Shown: one piece after another, positions 51,827-59,993 of the stretch
Position numbering within the stretch: position 1 is the first letter of the stretch
Layout: each line of letters opens with the position of its first letter
Source: Lewinella sp. LCG006
GTDB taxonomy: Bacteria > Bacteroidota > Bacteroidia > Chitinophagales > Saprospiraceae
DNA length: 64,000 nt
NCBI RefSeq assembly: GCF_040784935.1
Contig: NZ_CP160680.1
Coordinates: 1,107,501 to 1,171,500, forward strand
Reading direction: 5' to 3'
Translations under genes and position numbers: made by a program
Notes under the pieces: generated by a model
Seen by the model: the letters and a program-made list of their open reading frames with translations, nothing else
What the model was told of the DNA's origin: nothing
The model's database searches: none

Positions 51827-52932
51827 GGTGTATTCCACCTTGGTATCAATTCATAATGGGTACTACGGCCTCCTGATTCTTCTTGCTGCAAGATTCCTTT
51901 TTCAATTAAGTCTTTTATGTCTCTTAGAGCAGTATCTGCTGAGCACTTGGTTATTTTTGCCCATTTAGAGGATTTCAATTTACCATCAAACCCATCTAAC
52001 AGCTTATTCAACATTAACCTTTGCCTGCTATTCAAGACTGTTTCTTTATGTTCATTCCAAAAGTCTGCTTTTTGAAGAACTCGTTTCAATGTTTCTTCGG
52101 TATTGACCAATGCACGGTACAGACAATTTAAGAACCAATCCAGCCATTCCGTAATGTCGCCAGAACTATGCTGTACCTTCTGCAAGGTTTGATAATACAT
52201 CTTTTTCTCGGACAAAATCTGATTTGATAAGCTATAAAACCTTTGGGAGCTTTCTTCAGAACGAGCAAGTAACAGGTCGGACATGGCCCTTGCAATTCGC
52301 CCGTTGCCATCATCGAAGGGATGAATGATGATAAACCAAAAATGAGCAATAGCAGCTTTTAATACGCCGTCAATATTGGACACCTGGTTAAACCAAGCTA
52401 AAAACGCATCCATTTCGTCTCTTACCACCTTCGGGGAAGGAGCTTGAAAGTGCACCTTTTCTCTGCCCATTGGCCCCGAAACCACCTGCATTTCTCCATC
52501 TCTATAGCGACCTGCATCAATTCGGTGCATTCCGCTCCACCCTGTTGGAAATAACGCAGCGTGCCACCCAAAGATCCGCTCATGGTCAAGAGGGCTAGCA
52601 TATCGTTGTGTTGCATCAAGCATCATTTCAACAACACCTTCCACATTTTTGTCTACATGAACGATGCCTGCATATTCTAATCCAAGTCTTCTTGCAATGG
52701 AGGAGCGAACCTGTTCGTAGTTTAAGATTTCGCCTTCTATTTCAGACGACTTCAATACATCTAGCGTTAAAGTGGAGAGCATCGTTTCCTCTTTTAGTAG
52801 AAAGCCAAGACCACTCATTTGCCCAAAAACCTTTCCTTGTAGATGGCGAACTTTTCCTAAAATCACACTTATCTGCCCTTCGTCCCAGGTGAATTCAGGC
52901 CAATTCTTATATTCATAAATGTATTGTGCCAT
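51823..52932 (-). CDS. Fic-family AMP-transferase-type protein with N-terminal inhibitory helix and C-terminal winged helix
   Basis: The 369-residue product has the catalytic motif HPFDDGNGRIAR at 204-215. An N-terminal domain (DUF4172-like, WPEFTWDEGQI) carries the inhibitory motif S62-S-E-I-E66-G67, so it is a class II Fic whose glutamate blocks ATP until released. The C-terminal segment (about 295-369, NSRQRLMLNKLLDGFDGKLKSSKWAKITKCSADTALRDIKDLIEKG) is a winged helix likely to bind DNA. Fic enzymes transfer AMP to target proteins. The strong palindrome just upstream suggests it binds its own promoter. Confidence 0.92.
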   Translation of the reverse strand: MAQYIYEYKNWPEFTWDEGQISVILGKVRHLQGKVFGQMSGLGFLLKEETMLSTLTLDVLKSSEIEGEILNYEQVRSSIARRLGLEYAGIVHVDKNVEGVVEMMLDATQRYASPLDHERIFGWHAALFPTGWSGMHRIDAGRYRDGEMQVVSGPMGREKVHFQAPSPKVVRDEMDAFLAWFNQVSNIDGVLKAAIAHFWFIIIHPFDDGNGRIARAMSDLLLARSEESSQRFYSLSNQILSEKKMYYQTLQKVQHSSGDITEWLDWFLNCLYRALVNTEETLKRVLQKADFWNEHKETVLNSRQRLMLNKLLDGFDGKLKSSKWAKITKCSADTALRDIKDLIEKGILQQEESGGRSTHYELIPRWNTP

Positions 52933-52937
52933 GGACT

Positions 52938-53129
52938 TTATACCTCTTTGCGGTAAATATACGGCTTATTCTCCGCAAATTTGCGGAGAATAATAGTGGT
53001 TTTCTCCGTAAAATATCCATCGGTGCAATTTGGAATATTTTCCGGTTCTGAGTCTAAACAGCCTAAAAGGGAGAAGCAAAATATTGCAAAAATTAGGCGC
53101 ATAGCTTTATAATTATTTTTCATTCTCAT
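52938..53129 (-). CDS. small lipoprotein, probably 3'-truncated
   Basis: The 63-residue frame begins MRMKNNYKAMRLIFAIFCFSLLGC, a lipoprotein signal with lipobox SLLGC, followed by a short mature part with one more Cys. Its last third is encoded by the palindromic operator in front of fic and ends only 5 bp before the fic start, so the original C-terminus may have been replaced when the fic unit arrived. Not recognised otherwise; expression is uncertain. Confidence 0.4.
   Translation of the reverse strand: MRMKNNYKAMRLIFAIFCFSLLGCLDSEPENIPNCTDGYFTEKTTIILRKFAENKPYIYRKEV
52947..53013 (-). promoter_or_regulatory. perfect 28-bp palindrome with flanking half-sites upstream of fic
   Basis: Positions 52966-52993 are a perfect palindrome with half-site TTATTCTCCGCAAA and its complement, about 34 bp before the Fic start codon. 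Related half-sites lie on both sides: TTTGCGGTAAA (52947-52957) and TTTCTCCGTAAAA (53001-53013). The spacing of the three is regular, as in a cooperative operator. The probable binder is the Fic C-terminal winged helix. Confidence 0.7.
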
Positions 53130-53454
53130 GTTTTAATGTTGATCTGACTATCTCTAGCGCAGGGGCGCAGACATTACCGTTGAATGTTTACCAACGCTGC
53201 CCCTTGATGGAGGTTTACGATGATTGCTAAAGTAAAAAAGCGCATTTCGGCCGTTTACTTACCCACTAATTTAGACTTTTCTCGGTAGTTCTGAACTGCT
53301 TTTTGGGCTCGATTGATCCGATTTCCCTAGGTATTACGTCCCAAAGGCAAGCAATGACTTCGCTCTATGCTGTATCCCGAAGGGTATTGCGCCGAGTTTT
53401 TTTTATAAACGTTTTTATCTAAACTATTTTGGTTTTAAATTTTTTAATTCCAGA
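53130..53454. other. 325-bp stretch without a recognised gene
   Basis: I see an imperfect stem (AGGGGCGCAG near 53160 pairing with CTGCCCCT near 53197) and no frame longer than a few dozen codons. A decayed gene is possible, but I cannot name one. Confidence 0.4.
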
Positions 53455-53856
53455 TTAAGCACCCACCAATTTCATCCACAAGGGCAAATTGTAATAGGTG
53501 GTCACACGGGTAATTTGACCGTCTTCTACTGTCAAAAATGCACCTGCTGGCAAGACGTATTGCTGACCTGTGGCCGTGGGTAAATCGCTATCCGTACTTT
53601 GGTAGGTGCCGTTCACTACAAACTCCACCGCTACACGTTCATTGTTGGGCTCCGCAAAGAAAACGATCTCTGTCAACTGCTCGTCATAGCAACGCTCCAT
53701 GTGCGCCAAAAAATCGGCAAACAATTCCTTCCCCACGCGCGTATCACCCTGATTGGCTTCGTGCTTAACGGATGGATGCAACAAATCCAGCATGCCTTGC
53801 CAGTTTTTATTGTTAAAATGGGTATAGTAGGCTTTTACGGTTGCCAGTGCTGTCAT
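53455..53856 (-). CDS. NTF2/SnoaL-like protein
   Basis: The 133-residue protein has the cone-shaped NTF2-like fold pattern: ATVKAYYTHFNNKNWQGMLDLLHPSVKHEAN at the start, then a pair of strands NERVAVEFVVNGTYQ and the C-terminal GAFLTVEDGQITRVTTYYNLPLWMK. Proteins of this type include isomerases, hydrolases and dehydratases acting on small hydrophobic ligands; nothing here fixes the reaction. It has no signal peptide and is transcribed alone. Confidence 0.88.
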   Translation of the reverse strand: MTALATVKAYYTHFNNKNWQGMLDLLHPSVKHEANQGDTRVGKELFADFLAHMERCYDEQLTEIVFFAEPNNERVAVEFVVNGTYQSTDSDLPTATGQQYVLPAGAFLTVEDGQITRVTTYYNLPLWMKLVGA

Positions 53857-54173
53857 TTTTTATCTTTTTTTCGGAGGTGAATTGTTGTACCTCAACATCT
53901 CAACCCCGTTGTCGTAATGGTCAGTAAGATATTTTCAGTTCTTCTAAATACACAAGTTTTGCGTACCGAAAGTAGCGCATGAATTATCAGGAATATCCTT
54001 ATTCTTCCACTTAGATATCCTCAATACTTTTAATGAGTATCAAGTTCATTGCTGCCAACTTACTCACATGCAAACAAAATACCCCCTTTTACCGTACTTT
54101 TACAAAAAAGATCATTAAACAATAATTACAGATATTGTGTTTCTTCATTTCAGACATCAATAAAAAAAACTAA
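53857..54173. other. 317-bp divergent intergenic region
   Basis: It separates the divergent NTF2-like and SCP2-like genes and must hold both promoters. It is AT-rich; no perfect TAnnTTTG box, palindrome or small gene is evident. Confidence 0.5.
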
Positions 54174-54470
54174 ATGGATATTTCCGCAGTAGTAGAAGGC
54201 ATCAATGCCAAAGCCGCCTCCGCTCCTCCTCTGGGCAGCACCCTCAAAATTGACTTCGGCGAACAGCAGGTTCACGTAGACGGCACTGGCGACACCAATG
54301 TCGTCACGGCCAGCGATGCCGAGGCCGACTGTGTGATCAGCGTCACCACCGAAAACTTCATGAAGCTCGTCAAAGGTGAACTCAACCCCATGATGGCCGT
54401 CATGACGGGCAAAGTGAAGATCAAAGGCGACATGGGCGTAGCAATGAAGCTACAGTCGCTGGTTGGGTAA
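54174..54470 (+). CDS. SCP2-like sterol-carrier domain protein
   Basis: The 98-residue protein is a bare SCP2 domain: STLKIDFGEQQVHVDG, ASDAEADCVISVTTENFMKLVKGELNPMMAVMTGKVKIKGDMGVAMKLQSLV. The final stretch is the typical lipid-binding tunnel helix. It is cytoplasmic and likely binds acyl or isoprenoid lipids. It converges on the TauE/SafE gene across an inverted-repeat region. Confidence 0.93.
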   Translation: MDISAVVEGINAKAASAPPLGSTLKIDFGEQQVHVDGTGDTNVVTASDAEADCVISVTTENFMKLVKGELNPMMAVMTGKVKIKGDMGVAMKLQSLVG

Positions 54471-54483
54471 GTCGGATCCCGAG

Positions 54484-54636
54484 GAAGTCGGAAGTGGGAA
54501 ATCGGAAGTCGGAAGTGTTTTTTATCCGCTAGTAGCGAACTAATACTATGTTTTTAACGTAGATCATCGAACCTAAACTTTACGACTCACGCGTATCCCC
54601 TTTAATTCCGACTTCCGACTTTCAATCTCCGACTTC
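54484..54636. repeat. inverted repeat built of TCGGAAG words
   Basis: The left arm (54484-54515) runs as GAAGTCGGA followed by AATCGGAAGTCGGAAGT. The right arm (54606-54636) is its imperfect complement (TTCCGACTTCCGACTTTC, then TCCGACTTC). It fills the 174-bp gap between the convergent SCP2 and TauE/SafE genes and may act as a long-stem terminator or belong to a simple-repeat family. Confidence 0.6.
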
Positions 54637-54644
54637 AAAAAATG

Positions 54645-55388
54645 CTACCCCAACAATATCCGCAAAGCCGTCAAGGCCGTCACGACCATCACAAAATAGC
54701 GGAAGCCTTTTTCCGGAATCAGAGCGACCACCTTGATGCCCACCCAAAAGCCAAGCAAGATAGCAGGCACCACGTAAAGATTGAGTTGCAGGCTCTGCCA
54801 TGTGATGGTATGCCACGACCATACGTGGAAAGGCACTTTGAACCAATTGATAAGCATAAAAAACCAGGCCGCTGTGCCGATGAATTGCCGCTTGGGCAGG
54901 CGGGTAGCCAGTAGGTAGACCGACATCACGGGGCCGGCAGCATTGCCTACCATTGTGGTGAAGCCTCCCGCCAGCCCGGCTAGGCCACTCACTAGTGGGT
55001 GTTTCATAAAACTCGCCGATGGTGGCTGGCGTTCTTGCCAAACCAACAACAGCAGCCCCAAAATTACAATCCAGGCAAGTATGTTACCAAAGGTCTCATC
55101 ATCCAGTCCTTCGCCGATCCAGGCACCTAACAGTACACCTATGGCAGCAGCTGGTAGCAAACGCAACAAATACGACCACTTGGCGTCGCGGCGATAATAA
55201 ATCACGGCCAACATATCGGCGGTAATCAGCAAAGGCAATACAAGTCCAGTAGAAGCTTTGGCAGGAAAAGCCTGGGCCATCAGCACCACCAAAATCATCC
55301 CCAAGCCCTTGAGGCCCGCTTTAGACAAGCCCACCATAAATGCGGCTCCTGCTAAAGTGAGCCATTGTATTGTTTGTAATTCGTCCAT
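54645..55388 (-). CDS. TauE/SafE-family sulfite exporter-like membrane protein
   Basis: The 247-residue protein has about eight membrane helices. The family pair motifs are visible: AGAAFMVGLSKAGLKGLGMILVVLMAQAFPAKASTGLVLPLLITADMLAVIYYRRDAKW in the first half and GLAGGFTTMVGNAAGPVMSVYLLATRLPKRQFIGTAAWFF in the second. Members export sulfite, sulfoacetate or related anions; the substrate here is unknown. Divergent from rpsU. Confidence 0.92.
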   Translation of the reverse strand: MDELQTIQWLTLAGAAFMVGLSKAGLKGLGMILVVLMAQAFPAKASTGLVLPLLITADMLAVIYYRRDAKWSYLLRLLPAAAIGVLLGAWIGEGLDDETFGNILAWIVILGLLLLVWQERQPPSASFMKHPLVSGLAGLAGGFTTMVGNAAGPVMSVYLLATRLPKRQFIGTAAWFFMLINWFKVPFHVWSWHTITWQSLQLNLYVVPAILLGFWVGIKVVALIPEKGFRYFVMVVTALTALRILLG

Positions 55389-55513
55389 TGTAAATTATCT
55401 GGTTAATGACCAAGACCCTCATAACTCCCTGATAACCTTACCGATACACAAAAACAACAAGGCGATCTTTCATTAATTATAAAAAAAGGGTAGATATATT
55501 GGTTAGTTAGGCC

Positions 55514-55521
55514 TACTTTTG
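55514..55521 (+). promoter_or_regulatory. candidate -7 box of the rpsU operon, with a long leader
   Basis: TACTTTTG matches TAnnTTTG. If used, the rpsU mRNA has a leader of about 230 bases (55389-55758 holds no other clear gene). The leader contains a 54-codon open frame starting at a GTG (55635-55796) that overlaps rpsU, so the region may be regulatory. Confidence 0.35.
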
Positions 55522-55758
55522 TATTTTAATAGTTGCTGATAGTTTTATCTAAGCTAGCGCTTTTTCTTGCAGTCGAATTACTGCCTTTTGCACCATTAGG
55601 GTGCGGCACGTCAAGACGAGTTTGACTTTCCTCCGTGGAATATGTACAGAAAAATCCCGAGTACCTGATTAACTGGCATTTCCACAATTCTCACTACTTA
55701 GTCCCATGCGATCCAGTGGATGATTGGCAGGCTAAGTCAAACAAGTTTAAAACGTATT

Positions 55759-55953
55759 ATGATTATTATCGACCGCAAAGATGGAGAAAACATTGATCGC
55801 ATGCTGCGCCGCTACAAACGCAAACACCGCGATGTGAAATTACGCCGTGAATTGCGTGATCGCAAGCAGTTTGAAAAACCGTCTGATGTAAGGCGCAAAG
55901 AGGTCCTCAAGGCCATTTATCGCGATGAAAAAATAAAGAACGAAGAGCTTTAA
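55759..55953 (+). CDS. rpsU: 30S ribosomal protein S21
   Basis: The 64-residue basic protein reads MIIIDRKDGENIDRMLRRYK, then KHRDVKLRRELRDRKQFEKPSDVRR, the S21 pattern; the ATG at 55759 gives the family length. S21 sits near the anti-Shine-Dalgarno end of 16S rRNA on the small subunit. In Bacteroidota, where Shine-Dalgarno use is suppressed, S21 helps sequester that end. A cold-shock protein gene follows 31 bp later, so the two are probably co-transcribed. Confidence 0.97.
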   Translation: MIIIDRKDGENIDRMLRRYKRKHRDVKLRRELRDRKQFEKPSDVRRKEVLKAIYRDEKIKNEEL

Positions 55954-55984
55954 AAAGATAGGGTTCTTCCTAACCGTTGGAGTT

Positions 55985-56263
55985 ATGATTCTCGACAAGA
56001 TTAAAGCCTTTTTCCAATCCGGATCAAAAGGCAGCAGCAGTAGTAGTACGACCAAACGTACTGGCGGCCACCGTACCGGCACCATTCGTTACTTTAATTA
56101 CCGCAAAGGCTACGGCTTTATTTCCTGCCCCGAGTTGGAGGACGATACCTTTGTGCACGTTTCCGATACCAATGGATCCTTGCGCAAAGGTGATCGTGTC
56201 ACCTTCCGAATTGAGCAGGAAGACAAGGGCCCTCGCGCCCGGGAAGTGGAGGTATTAAAGTGA
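55985..56263 (+). CDS. cold-shock domain protein with Ser-rich N-terminal extension
   Basis: The 92-residue product has a basic/serine-rich head (SGSKGSSSSSTTKRTGG) followed by a cold-shock domain (about 31-92): GTIRYFNYRKGYGFISC (RNP1) and DDTFVHVSD (RNP2), then LRKGDRVTFRIEQEDKGPRAREV. It binds single-stranded RNA and probably acts as an RNA chaperone. Co-transcription with rpsU fits a translation-linked role. Confidence 0.93.
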   Translation: MILDKIKAFFQSGSKGSSSSSTTKRTGGHRTGTIRYFNYRKGYGFISCPELEDDTFVHVSDTNGSLRKGDRVTFRIEQEDKGPRAREVEVLK

Positions 56264-56303
56264 GTGATCGATCGTAGCAGTGCGATCCTACTATTACCCT
56301 ACT

Positions 56304-57794
56304 TTACAGCAGTCCTAGTACCAAATACCCTAATGCCGCCAAGCCTCCCGCTACCAGCGCATAGGGCAGTTGCGTTTTTACATGGTCCACATGATCGGTG
56401 GCTGAAGCCATCGACGAGAGGATTGTTGTATCGCTGATGGGCGAACAGTGATCGCCAAAAACACCTCCACCCAGTGCCGCCGCAATAACGATATGGGGAT
56501 CAGCCCCCAGCGATTGGCCCATGCCCACTGCGATGGGGATCATGATGCCAAAAGTACCCCAGGAGGAACCTATCGAAAAGGCCACAAAACAACTGACCAC
56601 AAAGATGAGGAAAGGGGCCAAAGAGGGTGACAACCAGCTTTGGGTAATCTCCGCTACATATTGTCCGGTACCAAGGTGCTCTTTACAGAGCGAACCAATC
56701 GCAAAGGCCAGCAGCATGAGCAGCGAAAGCGGAATCATGCCTGCGATGCCTTTCAGCACCAGGTCCACCATTTCCCGGATGCCCATAATGCCCTGTGCTT
56801 TGTAAAACGCCATGCTCACCAGCAAGGCTCCCACTACCGCGGTAAGCACCGCCGTAGAACCCGACCCCTTACCGATAGCTAGTAACAGGTGATCCCAGCC
56901 ACTGGTTGGCGCAGCCGTTGCCGCTTCGACCCAACCTGTGTAGGCAAGCATCACAGGCATCAGCACTACCATCACCAGAATGGGCACCACCATATTGTAG
57001 GCCTTGGGCGTTACGCCCGGAGCTACTTCTTGCTCCGTGAGTTCGTCGGTCACCATCGGTTGTGCATCGTCCCATAGCAGCTTGCCCTCCTGGGTACGGA
57101 TCTCTGCCTTCTTCATCGGCCCAAAGTCCTTCTTCCACAAAATAATTACTGGCACAATGAACAAAGCCAGGATAGGGTAGAAATTCCAGCCGATGCTGCG
57201 GATCATCGTCGCAAAAGGATCAGAAAACCCCTGTGCCGCCAATAAACTCATGATAAACGCTCCCCAACCATTGAACGGAATAAGAATGCTACTAGGCGCA
57301 GAGCTAGAGTCGGCAATGTAGGCCAGTTTCTCGCGTGAAATGCCCAGTTTATCAAACAGCGGTCGATAAAGCGCCCCTACCGTAAGCACCGAGATACTTG
57401 ATTCCACAAAAATAAGCGCCCCGGTAAACCAGGCCAAAAGGCTCACAATGACTTTGCTGTGCTGATCGCTCCTACCCTCGTAGGCTTGCAGTTTGCGTTG
57501 CACCAGGGCAATAAAGCCCGCTACCCCACCCGACCGTTGCATAAAAATGATGAGCCCGCCCACCAGCGCACAAAACATAATCGTCCGCGTATTGCCCGCA
57601 TCCTTGAACACATCGACCAGCGCTTGCAGTGTATCAAACAAGCCGTAGAGCGGGTTCCCGCCGTTGAGCATGGTCCAACCCAGGAAAATACCAAAGATCA
57701 GCGAGATAAACACCTGCTTGGTGAGGATGGCCAGCACAATGGCAATGAGTGGCGGCAGCAGGCTCCAAAAGCCTTGGTGGAGTGTTTCTTGCAT
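56304..57794 (-). CDS. NhaC-type Na+/H+ antiporter family protein
   Basis: About 496 residues from the ATG at 57794 (MQETLHQGFWSLLPPLIAIVLAI). An in-frame extension to 57890 reads through the low-complexity ACCATCAACC run and is rejected. There are 11-12 membrane helices. Family motifs are LIFGIFLGWTMLNGG, FVESSISVLTVGALYRPLFD, DSSSAPSSILIPFNGWGAF, FSIGSSWGTFGIMIPIAVGMG and GGGVFGDHCSPISDTTILSSMAS. NhaC/MleN-type carriers exchange sodium for protons, sometimes with malate/lactate. It has no operon partners. Confidence 0.93.
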   Translation of the reverse strand: MQETLHQGFWSLLPPLIAIVLAILTKQVFISLIFGIFLGWTMLNGGNPLYGLFDTLQALVDVFKDAGNTRTIMFCALVGGLIIFMQRSGGVAGFIALVQRKLQAYEGRSDQHSKVIVSLLAWFTGALIFVESSISVLTVGALYRPLFDKLGISREKLAYIADSSSAPSSILIPFNGWGAFIMSLLAAQGFSDPFATMIRSIGWNFYPILALFIVPVIILWKKDFGPMKKAEIRTQEGKLLWDDAQPMVTDELTEQEVAPGVTPKAYNMVVPILVMVVLMPVMLAYTGWVEAATAAPTSGWDHLLLAIGKGSGSTAVLTAVVGALLVSMAFYKAQGIMGIREMVDLVLKGIAGMIPLSLLMLLAFAIGSLCKEHLGTGQYVAEITQSWLSPSLAPFLIFVVSCFVAFSIGSSWGTFGIMIPIAVGMGQSLGADPHIVIAAALGGGVFGDHCSPISDTTILSSMASATDHVDHVKTQLPYALVAGGLAALGYLVLGLL

Positions 57795-58237
57795 GGTTGA
57801 TGGTTGGTGGTTTGATGGTTGGTGGTTGGTGGTTTTTGAACATCTTTTGTGTAATCCTATTTCAGGATAAGACAATAGAACATTCAACAATCAACGTTCA
57901 ACCATCAACCTTATTTACATATACGTAATCCAATTTTGGCTGGAATATAAGGATATATAGTGAGGTTTAGCGTTTGTCCAGGAATTTTGAGGCTAACGCG
58001 TCCCCTAAAAAACAACTATGATAGTGGCTATCGTTAGTAAGCTAATCTACGTTGAATCAGCGAAGTACGAAAAACGGTTTTTGTAACATTTGCATTTCTT
58101 TTAAAAAGAACATAGATTGAAATCAAGAACCAGCATTCTGTCGGTGGAATAATCTCTGAAACCAGCCGCGCTCAAATAGGAAAGTAAGACCCTGCGCCCG
58201 ACTGGGTTAATGAAGGCAAATCAAATTTTTATTTATC
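57795..58237. other. 443-bp gap with CCATCAACC-type low-complexity repeats
   Basis: Directly upstream of the antiporter gene, 57793-57834 is a run of GGTTGGTGGT/GATGGTTGG words, complementary to CCAACCATCAACC; a matching CAACCATCAACC occurs at 57898-57910, giving an inverted relation. Similar runs occur at 41582-41617 and near 48855. A small stem GATAGTGGCTATC lies near 58022. No gene is seen. Confidence 0.5.
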
Positions 58238-58816
58238 ATGAAACCATTTATTTATTTTTCACTTGTTCTCCTCGTCTTAGCGTGTGAGAAAATTGAACCT
58301 ATTCATTCCATTCAATTGCCAGAAATCAAACTGGAAAAAGCGGACACCAACAACTCTGCGGAGGTTAGTGCAAGCGAAAACAGACAAAAAATCTACTGTG
58401 AGGGTGATTGTGGTTTTCAAAGCAATACAACCGCCAGTCGTGTTTCGTGTAATTGTGCAGAAAGCCTTATGGTCCTCGAGCGAGATAACAATCGATTTGA
58501 ATTGCTAGATGCGGAAATAGAGGTTCCTTTACTCCAAGAATTTCATCAACACATCAATGCTATATACAAAGTAAACGACGATGTTTCCATCTCTGAAATT
58601 GAAATACAAACATCAGGAGAATCGAAGGCGGTTCGTTTTGTTTTCCGCGTCAACGGACAGGTCGCTGATAGCGTAATCATTGTTTCTGAACGGGGAAAAA
58701 TCTATAAAGTTTCCTGCGATGGCTCCTGTGATTGCCGTTCCTCTTTTCAATTCGAGATGTTTATAGCCTCTTGCGCTTGTGAGGATTGTGTGATGACCGT
58801 TGAAGAACTCAATTAA
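58238..58816 (+). CDS. cysteine-rich lipoprotein with two CxGxC...CxC repeats
   Basis: The 192-residue product has a lipoprotein signal (FSLVLLVLAC, lipobox LVLAC). Two related cysteine modules stand at about 53-79 (YCEGDCGFQSNT...VSCNCAES) and 165-192 (SCDGSCDCRSSFQFEMFIASCACEDC). A beta-rich spacer lies between. The paired cysteines could bind metal or form disulfides. I do not recognise the family. Followed by a strong terminator. Confidence 0.75.
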   Translation: MKPFIYFSLVLLVLACEKIEPIHSIQLPEIKLEKADTNNSAEVSASENRQKIYCEGDCGFQSNTTASRVSCNCAESLMVLERDNNRFELLDAEIEVPLLQEFHQHINAIYKVNDDVSISEIEIQTSGESKAVRFVFRVNGQVADSVIIVSERGKIYKVSCDGSCDCRSSFQFEMFIASCACEDCVMTVEELN

Positions 58817-58838
58817 ACGGTACAACTACCTAAATAAC

Positions 58839-58880
58839 AAAGCACATCGCAGTCAACACAGACCACGATGTGCTTTTTTT
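58839..58880 (+). terminator. rho-independent terminator
   Basis: Stem AAGCACATCG paired with CGATGTGCTT, then a run of eight T's, 23 bp after the lipoprotein stop at 58816. Confidence 0.85.
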
Positions 58881-58940
58881 TGAGGTATCCCATAAGATAC
58901 GTGAGCTGTCTCCTTTGGGAATATCCCTGTACCCAGTAGC

Positions 58941-59264
58941 CTATACCCAGTACTTCCTACCTGAACAGCCCGAGGCCCGGCCTGAATCATACCCTTCATT
59001 ATCTTCATTGGAAGTAAAATGCTTTCCTACGCCTCGCGGGATAAAAACGATACTATCAGAGGGTTGTGCCAGCGGTAGAGGAGACAGCATTTGAGGTTCT
59101 TCCTGTGCTGGTGAGGTTCGCTCTAATTCATAAGATTTTCGCCATTCTTTGTTCTTTTCTATCGGTAGTTGATGCGGAGCTTTTTCGCGACCTAGCGTTT
59201 GCTTGGCATAAAAACTACCCAGGCTAAATATGACTATTGCTAAGAGGATATATATCTTTTTCAT
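58941..59264 (-). CDS. small exported or membrane-anchored protein of unknown function
   Basis: The 107-residue product begins MKKIYILLAIVIFSLGSFYA, a signal peptide or anchor, followed by a hydrophilic Pro/Ser-rich tail (SPAQEEPQMLSPLPLAQP) and a C-terminal SGCSGRKYWV. No known domain. Its gene lies between two hairpins. Coding status is supported by the clear signal sequence only. Confidence 0.5.
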   Translation of the reverse strand: MKKIYILLAIVIFSLGSFYAKQTLGREKAPHQLPIEKNKEWRKSYELERTSPAQEEPQMLSPLPLAQPSDSIVFIPRGVGKHFTSNEDNEGYDSGRASGCSGRKYWV

Positions 59265-59281
59265 ACTATTTTAATATAAGA

Positions 59282-59323
59282 GACCCATCTGCACAAAACA
59301 TGGTTCTGTTCAGCAGATGGGTC
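59282..59323 (-). terminator. stem-loop downstream of the minus-strand lipoprotein gene
   Basis: 11-bp arms GACCCATCTGC (59282-59292) and GCAGATGGGTC (59313-59323) around a 20-base loop, with AT-rich sequence beyond. It lies about 75 bp past the stop at 59400 in the direction of transcription. Confidence 0.6.
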
Positions 59324-59399
59324 ATGACAAATTATTTAAAAAACAAAATTTCTTATCGCGCCTTTCGACGTAGTATTGCGCAGAAAAGCGGAGGCTCTT

Positions 59400-59906
59400 T
59401 TATCGCTTGAATAAGGTAACAGTGGTACTGTCTATAAACTCGCCTTCGGGGGTATCATTCAACCGAAACCGGAATTTCATCTGCACGCTATCGGGCTCAA
59501 ACAAATTGGCGGTAAGACTAGCATACCAACCCCCATCATTGCTGCATAGGGGCTCTACGTGGCCCAGGTTCCATACATCTGGTGCAATTTCGTCGATAGG
59601 CACGATGTCAATCCCGGTGATATTGGTAGCGGGGCTTGTATTGAGGAACATCGAAAACCGTGCCTCTCCTGGATAGGTAATAAAGGCAATGGTATCCAGG
59701 CAAGGATGGTCGGGCAAAGCACCCACATAGAGGTTATCGCTAATAATTCCCTGCCCGCCAATGTTGATGTAGCCACTTGGTGACACACACTCTCCATCAA
59801 TACATTCTTGAGGTTCAGGGCAAGCGCAACCTGTTTCATCATCATCGCAGCAGGAGGCCAAAAATAAAACAGGCAACAGGAGCCCTAATAGCATTTTGTG
59901 AATCAT
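59400..59906 (-). CDS. lipoprotein of unknown function
   Basis: The 168-residue product has a lipoprotein signal (LLPVLFLASC, lipobox LASC) followed by CDDDETGCACPEPQECIDGECV, a cysteine-rich linker like short EGF-type motifs, then a beta-rich domain (YINIGGQGIISDNLYVG... MKFRFRLNDTPEGEF). No family recognised. It follows the large T9SS protein gene by 87 bp on the same strand and may share its transcript. Confidence 0.7.
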   Translation of the reverse strand: MIHKMLLGLLLPVLFLASCCDDDETGCACPEPQECIDGECVSPSGYINIGGQGIISDNLYVGALPDHPCLDTIAFITYPGEARFSMFLNTSPATNITGIDIVPIDEIAPDVWNLGHVEPLCSNDGGWYASLTANLFEPDSVQMKFRFRLNDTPEGEFIDSTTVTLFKR

Positions 59907-59993
59907 CTGATTTTGGTTTTGTTAGCAGGCAGCGTCCTCTCGGGCACGCCACCTGCTTGTGTTTACGGCAGCAATTTGCCTGGAATCAATGGT

